64,000 bases of DNA from Streptomyces sp. B1I3 (lineage in GTDB: Bacteria; Actinomycetota; Actinomycetes; Streptomycetales; Streptomycetaceae): positions 2,108,001 through 2,172,000 of the forward strand of contig NZ_JAUSYD010000001.1 of NCBI RefSeq assembly GCF_030816615.1. Direction: 5' to 3'. Positions 9,285-16,825 of this stretch are shown here, piece after piece. Positions within the stretch are counted from its first letter, which is position 1. Each line of letters starts with the position of its first letter. The position numbers and the translations under genes are program-made. The notes under the pieces were generated by a model. That model did not search any database. It worked only from the letters and a program-made list of their open reading frames with translations, and was not told the origin of the DNA.

Positions 9285-9302
9285 GGCCGGCACGTGCCGG
9301 CC
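9285..9302. promoter_or_regulatory. 18-bp perfect palindrome between permease and trkA genes
   Basis: GGCCGGCACGTGCCGGCC is self-complementary over its whole length and sits in the 490-bp divergent region, about 160 bp from the permease start. It could be an operator or a hairpin in the leader of either transcript. Palindromes are common in GC-rich DNA, so the call is tentative. Confidence 0.3.
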
Positions 9303-9503
9303 ATGGGGGACGCGGTCGCTCCTGGGCCCTGGCCGGCAGGCGGCTCCCCCCGTCGGATCCGCCCCGTCGCCTCGGCGGGGCCGCGCCACGGCCCCCGCGC
9401 GGGCCGGGCGCCGGCGCGTCCCGGGGCCCGCTTTGCCCATCGGCCCCGGGGATACGCACACTCGGATGAGGCGGCGGATGCGGGGCCGCATAAGCTCGAC
9501 CCC

Positions 9504-9527
9504 GGGCAACGCCGAAGGTCGTTGCCC
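9504..9527 (+). terminator. Hairpin upstream of trkA (attenuator or terminator candidate)
   Basis: GGGCAACG (9504-9511) pairs perfectly with CGTTGCCC (9520-9527) across an 8-nt loop and is followed by CATTGTTTGC. It lies about 90 nt before the first trkA start and 30 nt before a short leader ORF, a position that suits leader control of the trkA operon. Confidence 0.35.
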
Positions 9528-9558
9528 CATTGTTTGCCCCGCAAGCGGAGAGAGAGAT

Positions 9559-9609
9559 GTGAGCAGGGTGTTTTCGCAGGTCATCCGGACGACCAGGACG
9601 GCGAGGTAG
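9559..9609 (+). CDS. Possible 16-aa leader peptide before trkA
   Basis: A GTG ORF of 16 codons (VSRVFSQVIRTTRTAR, stop TAG) starts 8 nt after a GGAGAGAG Shine-Dalgarno and ends 7 nt before the trkA GTG. The same Shine-Dalgarno also serves an ATGTGA start-stop pair at 9557-9562. Translation here could couple to trkA. No homologue is known to me. Confidence 0.3.
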   Translation: MSRVFSQVIRTTRTAR

Positions 9610-9616
9610 GCGCGAG

Positions 9617-10285
9617 GTGCACATCGTCATCATGGGCTGCGGGCGTGTCGGAGCCGCTCTCGCGCAGACCCTGGAGCAGCAGGGGCACACGGTCGCCGTG
9701 ATCGACCAGGACCCCACGGCGTTCCGCCGCCTCGGTTCCGGGTTCGGCGGCCGGCGGGTCAGCGGGGTCGGTTTCGACCAGGACACCCTGCGCGAGGCGG
9801 GGATCGAGGAGGCCGGGGCCTTCGCCGCGGTCAGCAGCGGCGACAACTCCAACATCATCGCGGCCCGCGTGGCCCGCGAGATGTTCGGCATCGAGAACGT
9901 CGCGGCCCGCATCTACGACCCCCGGCGCGCCGAGGTCTACCAGCGTCTCGGCATTCCCACCGTCGCCACGGTCCGCTGGACGGCGGACCAGATGCTGCGG
10001 CGGCTGCTGCCTTCGGGCGCCGAGCCGCTGTGGCGGGACCCCAGCGGCGGTGTGCAGCTCGCGGAGGTGCACACCACGTCGGCCTGGATCGGCCACAAGA
10101 TCAGCACACTGCAGGAGGAGACGGGCGTCCGCGTCGCCTTCCTCACCCGGTTGGGTGAGGCCATACTGCCGACGTCGCAGACGGTTCTGCAGGAGGGCGA
10201 CCTCGTCCACGTGATGATGCGTACGGACGAGATCGCGAAGGTCGAGGAGGCCTTTGCCGAAGGTCCCGAGGAGGGCGGTCACTGA
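9617..10285 (+). CDS. trkA: TrkA-family potassium uptake regulator (RCK), first copy
   Basis: 222 aa, GTG start preceded by a GAGG element. The N-terminal RCK_N Rossmann domain begins HIVIMGCGRVGAAL (GxGxxG NAD-binding loop) with an acidic residue at the end of beta 2 (VIDQDP). The C-terminal part (about 135-222, ISTLQEETGVRVAFL then GDLVHVMM) is an RCK_C domain. Such subunits gate K+ channels and transporters in response to nucleotides or c-di-AMP. The stop overlaps the next start (TGATG), so this and the following trkA form a translationally coupled pair like CeoB/CeoC of mycobacteria. Confidence 0.93.
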   Translation: MHIVIMGCGRVGAALAQTLEQQGHTVAVIDQDPTAFRRLGSGFGGRRVSGVGFDQDTLREAGIEEAGAFAAVSSGDNSNIIAARVAREMFGIENVAARIYDPRRAEVYQRLGIPTVATVRWTADQMLRRLLPSGAEPLWRDPSGGVQLAEVHTTSAWIGHKISTLQEETGVRVAFLTRLGEAILPTSQTVLQEGDLVHVMMRTDEIAKVEEAFAEGPEEGGH

Positions 10286-10962
10286 TGCGCGTGTCGATTG
10301 CCGGGGCGGGTGCGGTGGGTCGTTCCATCGCGGCCGAGCTCCTGGAGAACGGGCACGAGGTGCTGCTGATCGACAAGGCGCCCACCGCGATCTCGGTGGA
10401 GCGGGTGCCCATGGCCGAGTGGCTCCTCGCGGACGCTTGCGAGATCACCTCGCTCGACGAGGCGGCGCTCCAGCGGTGCAACGTGGTGATCGCCGCGACC
10501 GGTGACGACAAGGTCAACCTGGTCGTCTCCCTGCTCGCCAAGACCGAGTACGGCGTCCCCCGGGTCGTCGCCCGGGTGAACAACCCGAAGAACGAGTGGC
10601 TGTTCAACGAGTCCTGGGGCGTCGATGTGGCGGTCTCCACGCCGCGCCTGATGTCCGCCCTGGTCGAGGAGGCGGTGAGCGTCGGCGATCTGGTCCGCCT
10701 GCTGCGGTTCAGCCACGGTGACGCCAACCTCGTCGAGCTGACGCTGCCCCCGGAGTCGGCACTGGCCGGCACCCGGGTCAGCGATGTGGCCTGGCCGCAG
10801 GACACGTCGCTGGTCACCATCATCCGCGGTACGCGCGTCCTGACGCCGAACGCCGAGGAGAGCCTGGAGGCCGGTGACGAGCTGCTGTTCGTGGCGGCGC
10901 AGGCGCGCGAGGAGCAGTTGGAGGACCTGCTGTCGGTCCGCCGCGAGCCCTCCGACGACTGA
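10285..10962 (+). CDS. TrkA-family potassium uptake regulator (RCK), second copy
   Basis: 225 aa. It has a Rossmann motif GAGAVGRSIA near the N-terminus, the acidic VLLIDKAP strand end, and a C-terminal RCK_C domain (about 135-220, VELTLPPESALAGTRV). It is coupled to the upstream trkA by a 1-nt TGATG overlap; the two probably form a hetero-assembly regulating the divergent KimA-like permease or a Trk/Ktr pore elsewhere. No TrkH/TrkG pore gene is in the window. The stop codon lies inside the first unit of an 18-bp tandem repeat. Confidence 0.93.
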   Translation: MRVSIAGAGAVGRSIAAELLENGHEVLLIDKAPTAISVERVPMAEWLLADACEITSLDEAALQRCNVVIAATGDDKVNLVVSLLAKTEYGVPRVVARVNNPKNEWLFNESWGVDVAVSTPRLMSALVEEAVSVGDLVRLLRFSHGDANLVELTLPPESALAGTRVSDVAWPQDTSLVTIIRGTRVLTPNAEESLEAGDELLFVAAQAREEQLEDLLSVRREPSDD

Positions 10963-11010
10963 GCGGCGCGCACGGACTGAGCGTCACGCACGGACTGAGC
11001 GTCACGCACG
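10957..11010. repeat. Three tandem 18-bp repeats spanning the trkA stop codon
   Basis: Units at 10957-10974, 10975-10992 and 10993-11010 follow GACTGAGCGKCRCGCACG; units 2 and 3 are identical and unit 1 differs at two bases. Each unit carries an in-frame TGA, so the second trkA gene ends in three successive in-frame stops. It looks like local slippage duplication. Confidence 0.9.
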
Positions 11011-11056
11011 GAAGGACGCGGGCGCGCCGGAGCGGGATACGAGCGGGCCGTATGCA

Positions 11057-11098
11057 CGAGAGGGGCCCGGACCGTGGCAACGGTCCGGGCCCCTCTCG
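11057..11098. terminator. Bidirectional terminator hairpin
   Basis: A 19-bp perfect stem (11057-11075 with 11080-11098, starting CGAGAGGGGCC) with loop GGCA lies between the convergent trkA pair (+) and the DUF3159 gene (-). It can serve both. Confidence 0.85.
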
Positions 11099-11117
11099 TA
11101 TGCCGTGTGCGGGCCGG

Positions 11118-11906
11118 TCAGGCCTCGTAGCCGCGGGCCTCGGCGGCCTGGGCGGTCTGCGCCGCCTGTGCGTCGCGCGCGGCCTTGCGGGCCTTCTCGG
11201 CCTCCTCCTCCGCCTCCATCTCGGCGAAGACGTCGATGGGCGGCGGCGCCTTGGCGAGGAAGACCCACGTGAGGTACACCGCGAGGAGGAACGGCGGGAT
11301 CTTGAGCGCGACCAGCACCCAGCCGAGCTGCGTCGTGTCGGCCCACCAGTACAGCGGGAAGAGGATCGCGCACTTGGCGAGGAGGATCAGCCCCCAGGCG
11401 TAGCTCGCCTTGGCGTAGGCCTTCTTGCGGCCGGGGTTCCTCGTGCGCCAGGAGAGGTTCTCCTTGAAGACCGGGCCGAGGATCAGGCCGATGAGCGGCA
11501 CCCCGGCGACGCTGGTGACGAGGTAGGCGAGTGCCAGGCCGAGCGTGTACAGCATGCCCGGCAGGTAGAAGTCCTTGGCGTTGCCCGTCATCATCGCGAA
11601 GACCACACCGAAGGCCACGCCGAAGACGCCGCTGAAGGCGTGCTTGACGGTGTCCCTGCGGATCAGCCGTACGGCGACGAGGATCACGGACACGGCCAGG
11701 GCCGCGATGGCCGAGACGTGCAGGTTCTTGTCGAGGGTGAAGATCGTGACGAAGAGCAGCCCGGGCAGGACCGTCTCCACCATGCCGCGCACACCGCCGA
11801 AGGCCTCGAAGAGAGCGGCCTCGGTGACGGCCCTCGCCTCGGCGTCCTGCTGGTCGGTGCGGTGGGGCTGGTCCGTGTCGGACGTCGGCTTGTCGTGAGA
11901 CGTCAC
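11118..11906 (-). CDS. DUF3159 membrane protein
   Basis: 262 aa, GTG start with AAGGAG. Six to seven hydrophobic segments lie between residues 45 and 230 (MVETVLPGLLFVTIF, VSAIAALAVSVILVAV, GVFGVAFGVVFAM, LYTLGLALAYLV, LILLAKCAILFPLYWW, ALKIPPFLLAVYLTWVF). The C-terminal 35 residues are an Ala/Glu-rich coiled-coil-like cytoplasmic tail. The family is a conserved actinobacterial integral membrane protein of unknown function. It follows the OB-fold gene with a 3-nt gap and is cotranscribed with it; placement beside trkA and kdpDE hints at ion homeostasis, but that is only context. Confidence 0.88.
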   Translation of the reverse strand: MTSHDKPTSDTDQPHRTDQQDAEARAVTEAALFEAFGGVRGMVETVLPGLLFVTIFTLDKNLHVSAIAALAVSVILVAVRLIRRDTVKHAFSGVFGVAFGVVFAMMTGNAKDFYLPGMLYTLGLALAYLVTSVAGVPLIGLILGPVFKENLSWRTRNPGRKKAYAKASYAWGLILLAKCAILFPLYWWADTTQLGWVLVALKIPPFLLAVYLTWVFLAKAPPPIDVFAEMEAEEEAEKARKAARDAQAAQTAQAAEARGYEA

Positions 11907-11909
11907 CGG

Positions 11910-12326
11910 CTACTCCTTGCCGAGCGGTCGGAGTTCGTATTTGGGATTGAACAGCACCCGGCGCCCGTGGCTGATGGCGATACGGCCCGAGGCGATGAGC
12001 TTGCGGCCCGGCTCGATGCCGACGATGGAGCGCCGGCCCAGCCAGACCACGTCGAGCGGTGCCGTGCCGTCGAAGAGCTCCGCCTCCAGCGCGGGCACTC
12101 CGGCCCGCGGGCGCAGGGTGACGGTCCGCAAGGTACCAGTCACCTTGACGATCTGCCGGTCCGTGCACTCCGAGATGCGCGTGCAGCCCGAGGCGTGCGA
12201 GTCCTCCCGCAGTTCCTCTGACTCCAGGTCCTCCTGGGAGCTGGACAGCCGGTCGAGCATGCGGCGGAAGCGGCCCGACGGCCTCTCCGCCCTGCCTGGC
12301 TTCTCGATTCGGTGAACAGCGCTCAT
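11910..12326 (-). CDS. OB-fold nucleic-acid-binding protein
   Basis: 138 aa. Residues 55-135 form an OB-fold (VKVTGTLRTVTLRP, AELFDGTAPLDVVWLG, GRKLIASGRIAISHGRRVLFNP), as in RecG-like and tRNA-anticodon-binding beta barrels. The N-terminal 50 residues are charged and probably flexible. There is no Shine-Dalgarno; a TACCCT hexamer ends 6 nt before the ATG, suggesting a leaderless transcript. It is directly upstream of the DUF3159 gene. The pair is conserved in actinomycetes as I recall; function is unknown. Confidence 0.85.
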   Translation of the reverse strand: MSAVHRIEKPGRAERPSGRFRRMLDRLSSSQEDLESEELREDSHASGCTRISECTDRQIVKVTGTLRTVTLRPRAGVPALEAELFDGTAPLDVVWLGRRSIVGIEPGRKLIASGRIAISHGRRVLFNPKYELRPLGKE

Positions 12327-12411
12327 ACCGGAAGGGTACCGGTCCCCTGTGGTAAGGGCGGGCCGGCAGGGCTGCCACCCGAAAGGGTGACACGGCTCGC
12401 GGCATGAGCGG

Positions 12412-13104
12412 TCAGCCGCGCTCGAAGCGGTAGCCCATCCCCGGCTCGGTCACGAAGTGCCTGGGATGCGCGGGGTCGGCCTCCAGCTTGCGGCGCAGCT
12501 GGGCCATGTAGACCCGCAGGTAGTTGGTTTCCGTGCCGTACGAGGGTCCCCAGACCTCCTGCAGGAGCTGCTTCTGGCCGACGAGCCGGCCCGCGTTGCG
12601 GACGAGGACCTCCAGCAGGTGCCACTCCGTGGGGGTGAGCCGCACGTCACGGCCCTCCCTGTGGACCTTCTTCGCCGCCAGGTCCACGGTGAACCCCTGG
12701 GTCTCGACGACCCCCAGGGTGTCGGCGCCGTCGGGGCCGACCGGTTCGGCGCGGCGTACGGCGGCGCGCAGGCGGGCCAGCAGTTCGTCCATGCCGAAGG
12801 GCTTGGTGACGTAGTCGTCCGCCCCGGCGTCCAGGGCCTCGACCTTCTCGTCGGAGGTGTGACGGGCGGAGAGCACGAGGATCGGCACGCGGGTCCAGCC
12901 GCGCAGGCCTTTGATCACCTCGACGCCGTCCATGTCCGGCAGTCCGAGGTCCAGGACGACGACGTCGGGGTGGCGGGCGGCGGCGAGCTGCAGGGCGGTC
13001 GCCCCGTCCGGCGCCGCGTCCACCTCGTACCTGCGCGCCTTCAGATTGATCACGAGGGCGCGCACTATCTGCGGTTCGTCGTCGACCACCAGCACCCGGG
13101 TCAT
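12412..13104 (-). CDS. kdpE: KdpE response regulator (OmpR family)
   Basis: 230 aa. The receiver domain (1-120) has the acidic pocket DDE at 8-10, phospho-acceptor Asp in VVVLDLGLPDMDG near residue 52, and Lys in YVTKPFG. The winged-helix output domain (about 130-230) ends GMGYRFE. It lies 55 bp downstream of the KdpD gene and is cotranscribed with it. KdpE normally activates kdpFABC under K+ limitation; those genes are not in the window, as in some Streptomyces where kdpDE is unlinked. Confidence 0.92.
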   Translation of the reverse strand: MTRVLVVDDEPQIVRALVINLKARRYEVDAAPDGATALQLAAARHPDVVVLDLGLPDMDGVEVIKGLRGWTRVPILVLSARHTSDEKVEALDAGADDYVTKPFGMDELLARLRAAVRRAEPVGPDGADTLGVVETQGFTVDLAAKKVHREGRDVRLTPTEWHLLEVLVRNAGRLVGQKQLLQEVWGPSYGTETNYLRVYMAQLRRKLEADPAHPRHFVTEPGMGYRFERG

Positions 13105-13159
13105 CGGGTCCCTGCCTTTCCATGATCTGTGTTGGGGGCAGCCGTGCGCTCCCGGTGCC

Positions 13160-15703
13160 TCATGAGGTGACCTGCAGCGGCAGCCGGGGGCCGTCCCGTA
13201 CCCGACCCCGTGCGGCCTTGAGCGTGAGGACCATGGTGAGGCCGCCGCCGGGGGTGTCCTCGGCGTCCAGCGTGCCGCCCATGGACTCCACGAAGCCGCG
13301 GGCGACGGCGAGTCCCAGGCCGACCCCCGCGCCGCGCGGGGCGTCGCCGTACCGCTGGAAGGGCTCGAAGATGCGCCCCTTGCCCTCGTCGGGCACGCCG
13401 CGGCCCCGGTCGGCCACCCGGAGCTCGACGCGTTCGCCCAGGGCGCTGGCGGCGACGGTGACGCGCTCCCGGTCCGGGCTGTACTTGACCGCGTTCTCCA
13501 CGATGTTGGCGACGGCCCGCTCGAGGAGCCCCGGGTCGACGGCGACCATCGGCAGCGTCTCGGGGATGTCGAGGTCGACGCTGCCCTCCGGCACGCCGCC
13601 GAGCGCCATGGGGACGACCTCGTCGAGATCGATCTCGCGGATCAGGGGCGTGACGGTGCCGGTCTGCAGGCGCGACATGTCGAGCAGGTTGCCGACCAGG
13701 TGGTCGAGGCGGTCCGCACCGTCCTCGATGGCCGCGAGGAGCTCGGCCTCGTCCTCGTCGGACCAGGACACGTCGTCGGAGCGCAGGGAGCTGACGGCGG
13801 CCTTGATGGCGGCCAGCGGCGTGCGCAGGTCGTGGCTGACAGCTGCGAGCAGGGCGGTCCTGATCCGGTTGCCCTCGGCGAGACGCCGGGCCGCCTCGGC
13901 CTCGTCCACCAGCCGCTGACGGTCGAGTACGACGGCGGCCTGCGCGGCGAACGCCCCGAGCACCCGGCGGTCCTCGGCGGGCAGCACGCGGCCGGACAGG
14001 GCCAGGGCCATGTGGTCGCCGACGGGCATGTCCACGTCCGCGTCGTCCGGCCTGGCCACCGGAGCGGGTCCGACGGACCCGGCGCAGGTCCACGGCTCGA
14101 CGTCGCTCTGCCGCTCCAGCAGCGCGACGGACTCCATGGCGAAGGTCTCCCGGACGCGGTCCAGAAGGGCGTCCAGGGCCGTTTCGCCGCGCAGGACGCT
14201 CCCGGCCAGGGCCGAGAGGATCTCCGACTCGGCGCGCAGCCGCGCGGCCTGATGGGTCCGGCGGGCCGCCAGGTCCACGACGGAGGCGACCGCGACGGCC
14301 ACCGCGAAGAAGATCACGATGGCGACGAAGTTCTCCGGGTCCTGCACGGTCAGGGTGTGGGTGGGAGGTGTGAACCAGTAGTTGAGCAGGACCGAGCCGG
14401 CCGCGGCGGAGGCGAGGGCTGGTGCCAGCCCGCCGAGCAGGGCCGCCCCTACGGTCATGAAGAGGAAGAGCAGGACGTCGTTGGCGAGTCCCGGCCCGTT
14501 CTCCAGGCTCCGCAGGAGAAGCGTCAGGAACGCGGGTCCGCCCACGCCCACCGCCCACCCCCAGAGGATCCGGGTGCGGCTGAGCCGGGCGCCGCGGGCG
14601 ATGGGCAGTCCGCGTCCCTTGGCCACCTCTTCGTGCGTGACGATGTGGACGTCCAGGTCGGGGCCGGACTCCCGGGCGACGGTGGCGCCGACACCGGGCC
14701 CGTAGACGTACTGCCAGGTCTTGCGGCGGCTGGAGCCGAGAACGATCTGGGTGGCGTTGACGCCCCGGGCGAAGGCCAGGAGCGCCGAGGGGATGTCGTC
14801 GCCGATGACGTGGTGGAAGGTGCCCCCGAGGTCCTCGACGAGCGTGCGCTGGACGGCGAGCTCCTTGGGCGAGGCGGAGGTCAGTCCGTCGCTGCGGGCG
14901 ATGTACACCGCGAGGATCTCGCTGCCGGAGCCCTTGGCCGCCATCCGGGACGCGCGGCGGATGAGCGTACGGCCCTCGGGTCCGCCGGTCAGTCCGACGA
15001 CGATGCGCTCGCGGGCCTGCCAGGGGGTGCTGATGTCGTGCTCGCCGCGGTACTGCTGGAGGTATTCGTCGACCCGGTCCGCGACCCAGAGGAGCGCCAG
15101 TTCGCGCAGGGCGGTGAGGTTGCCGGGGCGGAAGTAGTTGGAGAGGGCCGCGTCGACCTTGTCGGACTGGTAGACGTTGCCGTGGGCCATGCGCCGGCGC
15201 AGTGCCTGGGGGGACATGTCGACGAGCTCGACCTGGTCGGCCCTGCGGGCCACCTCGTCGGGGATCGTCTCCTGCTGGCGCACGCCCGTTATCGCCTCGA
15301 CGACGTCGCCGAGGGATTCCAGGTGCTGGATGTTGACGGTGGAGATCACGTCGATGCCGGCCTGCAGGAGCTCCTCGACGTCCTGCCAGCGCTTGGCGTT
15401 GCGGGATCCCGGCACATTGGTGTGTGCGAGCTCGTCCACCAGCACGACAGCCGGTGCCCGCTCCAGGACGGCGTCGACGTCCATCTCGGAGAACACGGCC
15501 GCGCGGTACTCGATGTCACGGCGGCGGATCTGCTCCAGGCCGTGCAGCAGCACCTCGGTGCGGGGCCGCCCGTGGTGTTCCACGAACCCGACGACGCAGT
15601 CCGTACCCCGCTCCACCCGGCGGTGGGCCTCGGAAAGCATCGCGTACGTCTTGCCGACGCCGGGTGCCGAGCCGAGGTAGATCCGTAGCGTGCCGCGTGC
15701 CAT
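13160..15703 (-). CDS. kdpD: KdpD potassium-sensing histidine kinase
   Basis: 847 aa from the ATG at 15703. Residues 1-210 are the KdpD N-domain with Walker A GSAPGVGKT at 11-19 and VVLVDELAHTN. A UspA-like domain follows (about 245-370; GLTGGPEGRTLIRRA, then IVLGSSRRKTWQ). Four membrane segments lie at roughly 395-500, then a GAF-like region, the H-box (SHDLRTPLAAIK) and the ATPase domain with N box (NIVENAVKY), DRGRGVPDEG and GVGLGLA. The order and length match full KdpD. KdpD senses K+ and turgor and binds c-di-AMP through the UspA domain in some bacteria. Confidence 0.95.
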   Translation of the reverse strand: MARGTLRIYLGSAPGVGKTYAMLSEAHRRVERGTDCVVGFVEHHGRPRTEVLLHGLEQIRRRDIEYRAAVFSEMDVDAVLERAPAVVLVDELAHTNVPGSRNAKRWQDVEELLQAGIDVISTVNIQHLESLGDVVEAITGVRQQETIPDEVARRADQVELVDMSPQALRRRMAHGNVYQSDKVDAALSNYFRPGNLTALRELALLWVADRVDEYLQQYRGEHDISTPWQARERIVVGLTGGPEGRTLIRRASRMAAKGSGSEILAVYIARSDGLTSASPKELAVQRTLVEDLGGTFHHVIGDDIPSALLAFARGVNATQIVLGSSRRKTWQYVYGPGVGATVARESGPDLDVHIVTHEEVAKGRGLPIARGARLSRTRILWGWAVGVGGPAFLTLLLRSLENGPGLANDVLLFLFMTVGAALLGGLAPALASAAAGSVLLNYWFTPPTHTLTVQDPENFVAIVIFFAVAVAVASVVDLAARRTHQAARLRAESEILSALAGSVLRGETALDALLDRVRETFAMESVALLERQSDVEPWTCAGSVGPAPVARPDDADVDMPVGDHMALALSGRVLPAEDRRVLGAFAAQAAVVLDRQRLVDEAEAARRLAEGNRIRTALLAAVSHDLRTPLAAIKAAVSSLRSDDVSWSDEDEAELLAAIEDGADRLDHLVGNLLDMSRLQTGTVTPLIREIDLDEVVPMALGGVPEGSVDLDIPETLPMVAVDPGLLERAVANIVENAVKYSPDRERVTVAASALGERVELRVADRGRGVPDEGKGRIFEPFQRYGDAPRGAGVGLGLAVARGFVESMGGTLDAEDTPGGGLTMVLTLKAARGRVRDGPRLPLQVTS

Positions 15704-15869
15704 GGCCCCATCGTCTTCTGTGAACCGGCTGCCGCCGGTGCGGGAGCCACTCCCGAAGCTACCCCGAGCATTCCCGGCAAATAGGGCCGGGGGTGGATGC
15801 CGGGTCCTCATCGACGGGAATCCGGCGCCTTCCTGGACCCGGCGCGTCCGGTGCTCCTGCCCGACGCGC

Positions 15870-16604
15870 TCACGCCTCCTCGACGATGTGCCCGTCGCCG
15901 AGTTCCAGGACCCGGTCCGCGAAGCCCAGCAGCTGGGGGTCGTGGGTGGCCACGAGAGCGGTGACGCCCTCGCTGCGCACGACGGCCCGCAGCAGTTCCA
16001 TGACCGCGAGACCGGTCTCCGCGTCGAGTTGCCCGGTGGGTTCGTCGGCGATCAGGAGCGCCGGCCTGTTGGCGAGCGCGCGGGCGATGGCGACGCGCTG
16101 CTGCTGGCCGCCGGAGAGCTCAGCCGGGCGCTGCTGCGCGTGGTCCCCGAGGCCCACGAGGGAGAGCAGCAGGGCCACCCGGTCCTCGCGCTCGCGCGGG
16201 TCGGCCTTGCGCAGCCGCATGGGTACGCCGACGTTCTCCGCCGCGGTGAGGATCGGGATGAGTCCGAACGACTGGAAGATGAAGCCGATCCGCTCCCGGC
16301 GCAGCTCCAGCAGCCCGTCCTCGCCCAGCTCGGACAGGACGCTTCCACCGACCGTGATCCGGCCCGCGTCGGGGGTGTCCAGGCCGCCGACCAGGTTGAG
16401 CAGCGTCGTCTTCCCGGATCCCGAGCGGCCCTTGAGCGCGACGAGCTCCCCGCGCGGTATCTCGAAGGAGACCCCGCGCAGGGCGTGCACGGCGGTGGCG
16501 CCGGTCCCGAACGAGCGGTGCAGGTCCTCGACCCGCACCATGGGTCCGCCGGCCGGGCTGTCGGCCGTCGCCGTGCCGCCCCGCCTGCCGGTGCTCCGTG
16601 TCAT
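15870..16604 (-). CDS. ABC transporter ATP-binding protein (LolD/MacB type)
   Basis: 244 aa from the ATG at 16604 with a GGGGGAGAG Shine-Dalgarno. It has Walker A GRSGSGKTT (59-67), Q-loop IFQSFGLIP, signature LSGGQQQR, Walker B LLIADEPT and H-loop ATHD. The ELRRERIGFIFQ block is typical of LolD/MacB/FtsE-like ATPases that pair with FtsX/MacB-fold permeases. No permease gene lies on either side: KdpD is downstream and DUF3710 upstream. It must use a partner encoded elsewhere or have lost it. The 15704-15869 gap holds no gene. Confidence 0.9.
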   Translation of the reverse strand: MTRSTGRRGGTATADSPAGGPMVRVEDLHRSFGTGATAVHALRGVSFEIPRGELVALKGRSGSGKTTLLNLVGGLDTPDAGRITVGGSVLSELGEDGLLELRRERIGFIFQSFGLIPILTAAENVGVPMRLRKADPREREDRVALLLSLVGLGDHAQQRPAELSGGQQQRVAIARALANRPALLIADEPTGQLDAETGLAVMELLRAVVRSEGVTALVATHDPQLLGFADRVLELGDGHIVEEA

Positions 16605-16761
16605 CGCTCTCCCCCGTGCGTACGCTGCCGTGCGTCCTGCTCCCTGGCCGCCGCCAGTATGTGCGTGAGGCAGTCGGCCGGGCAATGCTTCCGGGGCCGG
16701 CGTGGGGACGGGTTCCCGGACCTTCCGGGTGATCGCCCACACGCGGCCCCGGCAGCGCGAA

Positions 16762-16803
16762 GGCCGGTGGGCCGCCCGCAGGGAAGGGGGCGGCCCACCG
16801 GCC
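16762..16803 (-). terminator. Terminator after the DUF3710 gene
   Basis: A 16-bp perfect stem (16762-16777 with 16788-16803, GGCCGGTGGGCCGCCC) with a 10-nt loop lies 22 nt past the DUF3710 stop. It separates the dut operon from the ABC ATPase gene. Confidence 0.8.
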
Positions 16804-16825
16804 TCGACATGCTGACGGGAGCGGG

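Noticed and set aside
7032..9701. 889-aa + frame opposite the KimA-like permease
   Set aside because: Shadow frame, no motifs, and conflicts with a clear 12-segment membrane protein.
10957..11010. Direct repeats as an attachment site or iteron origin
   Set aside because: Tandem 18-bp units with no integrase, Rep gene or tRNA nearby; simple slippage explains them.
12457..13125. + frame opposite kdpE
   Set aside because: Shadow of the response regulator; no start signal.
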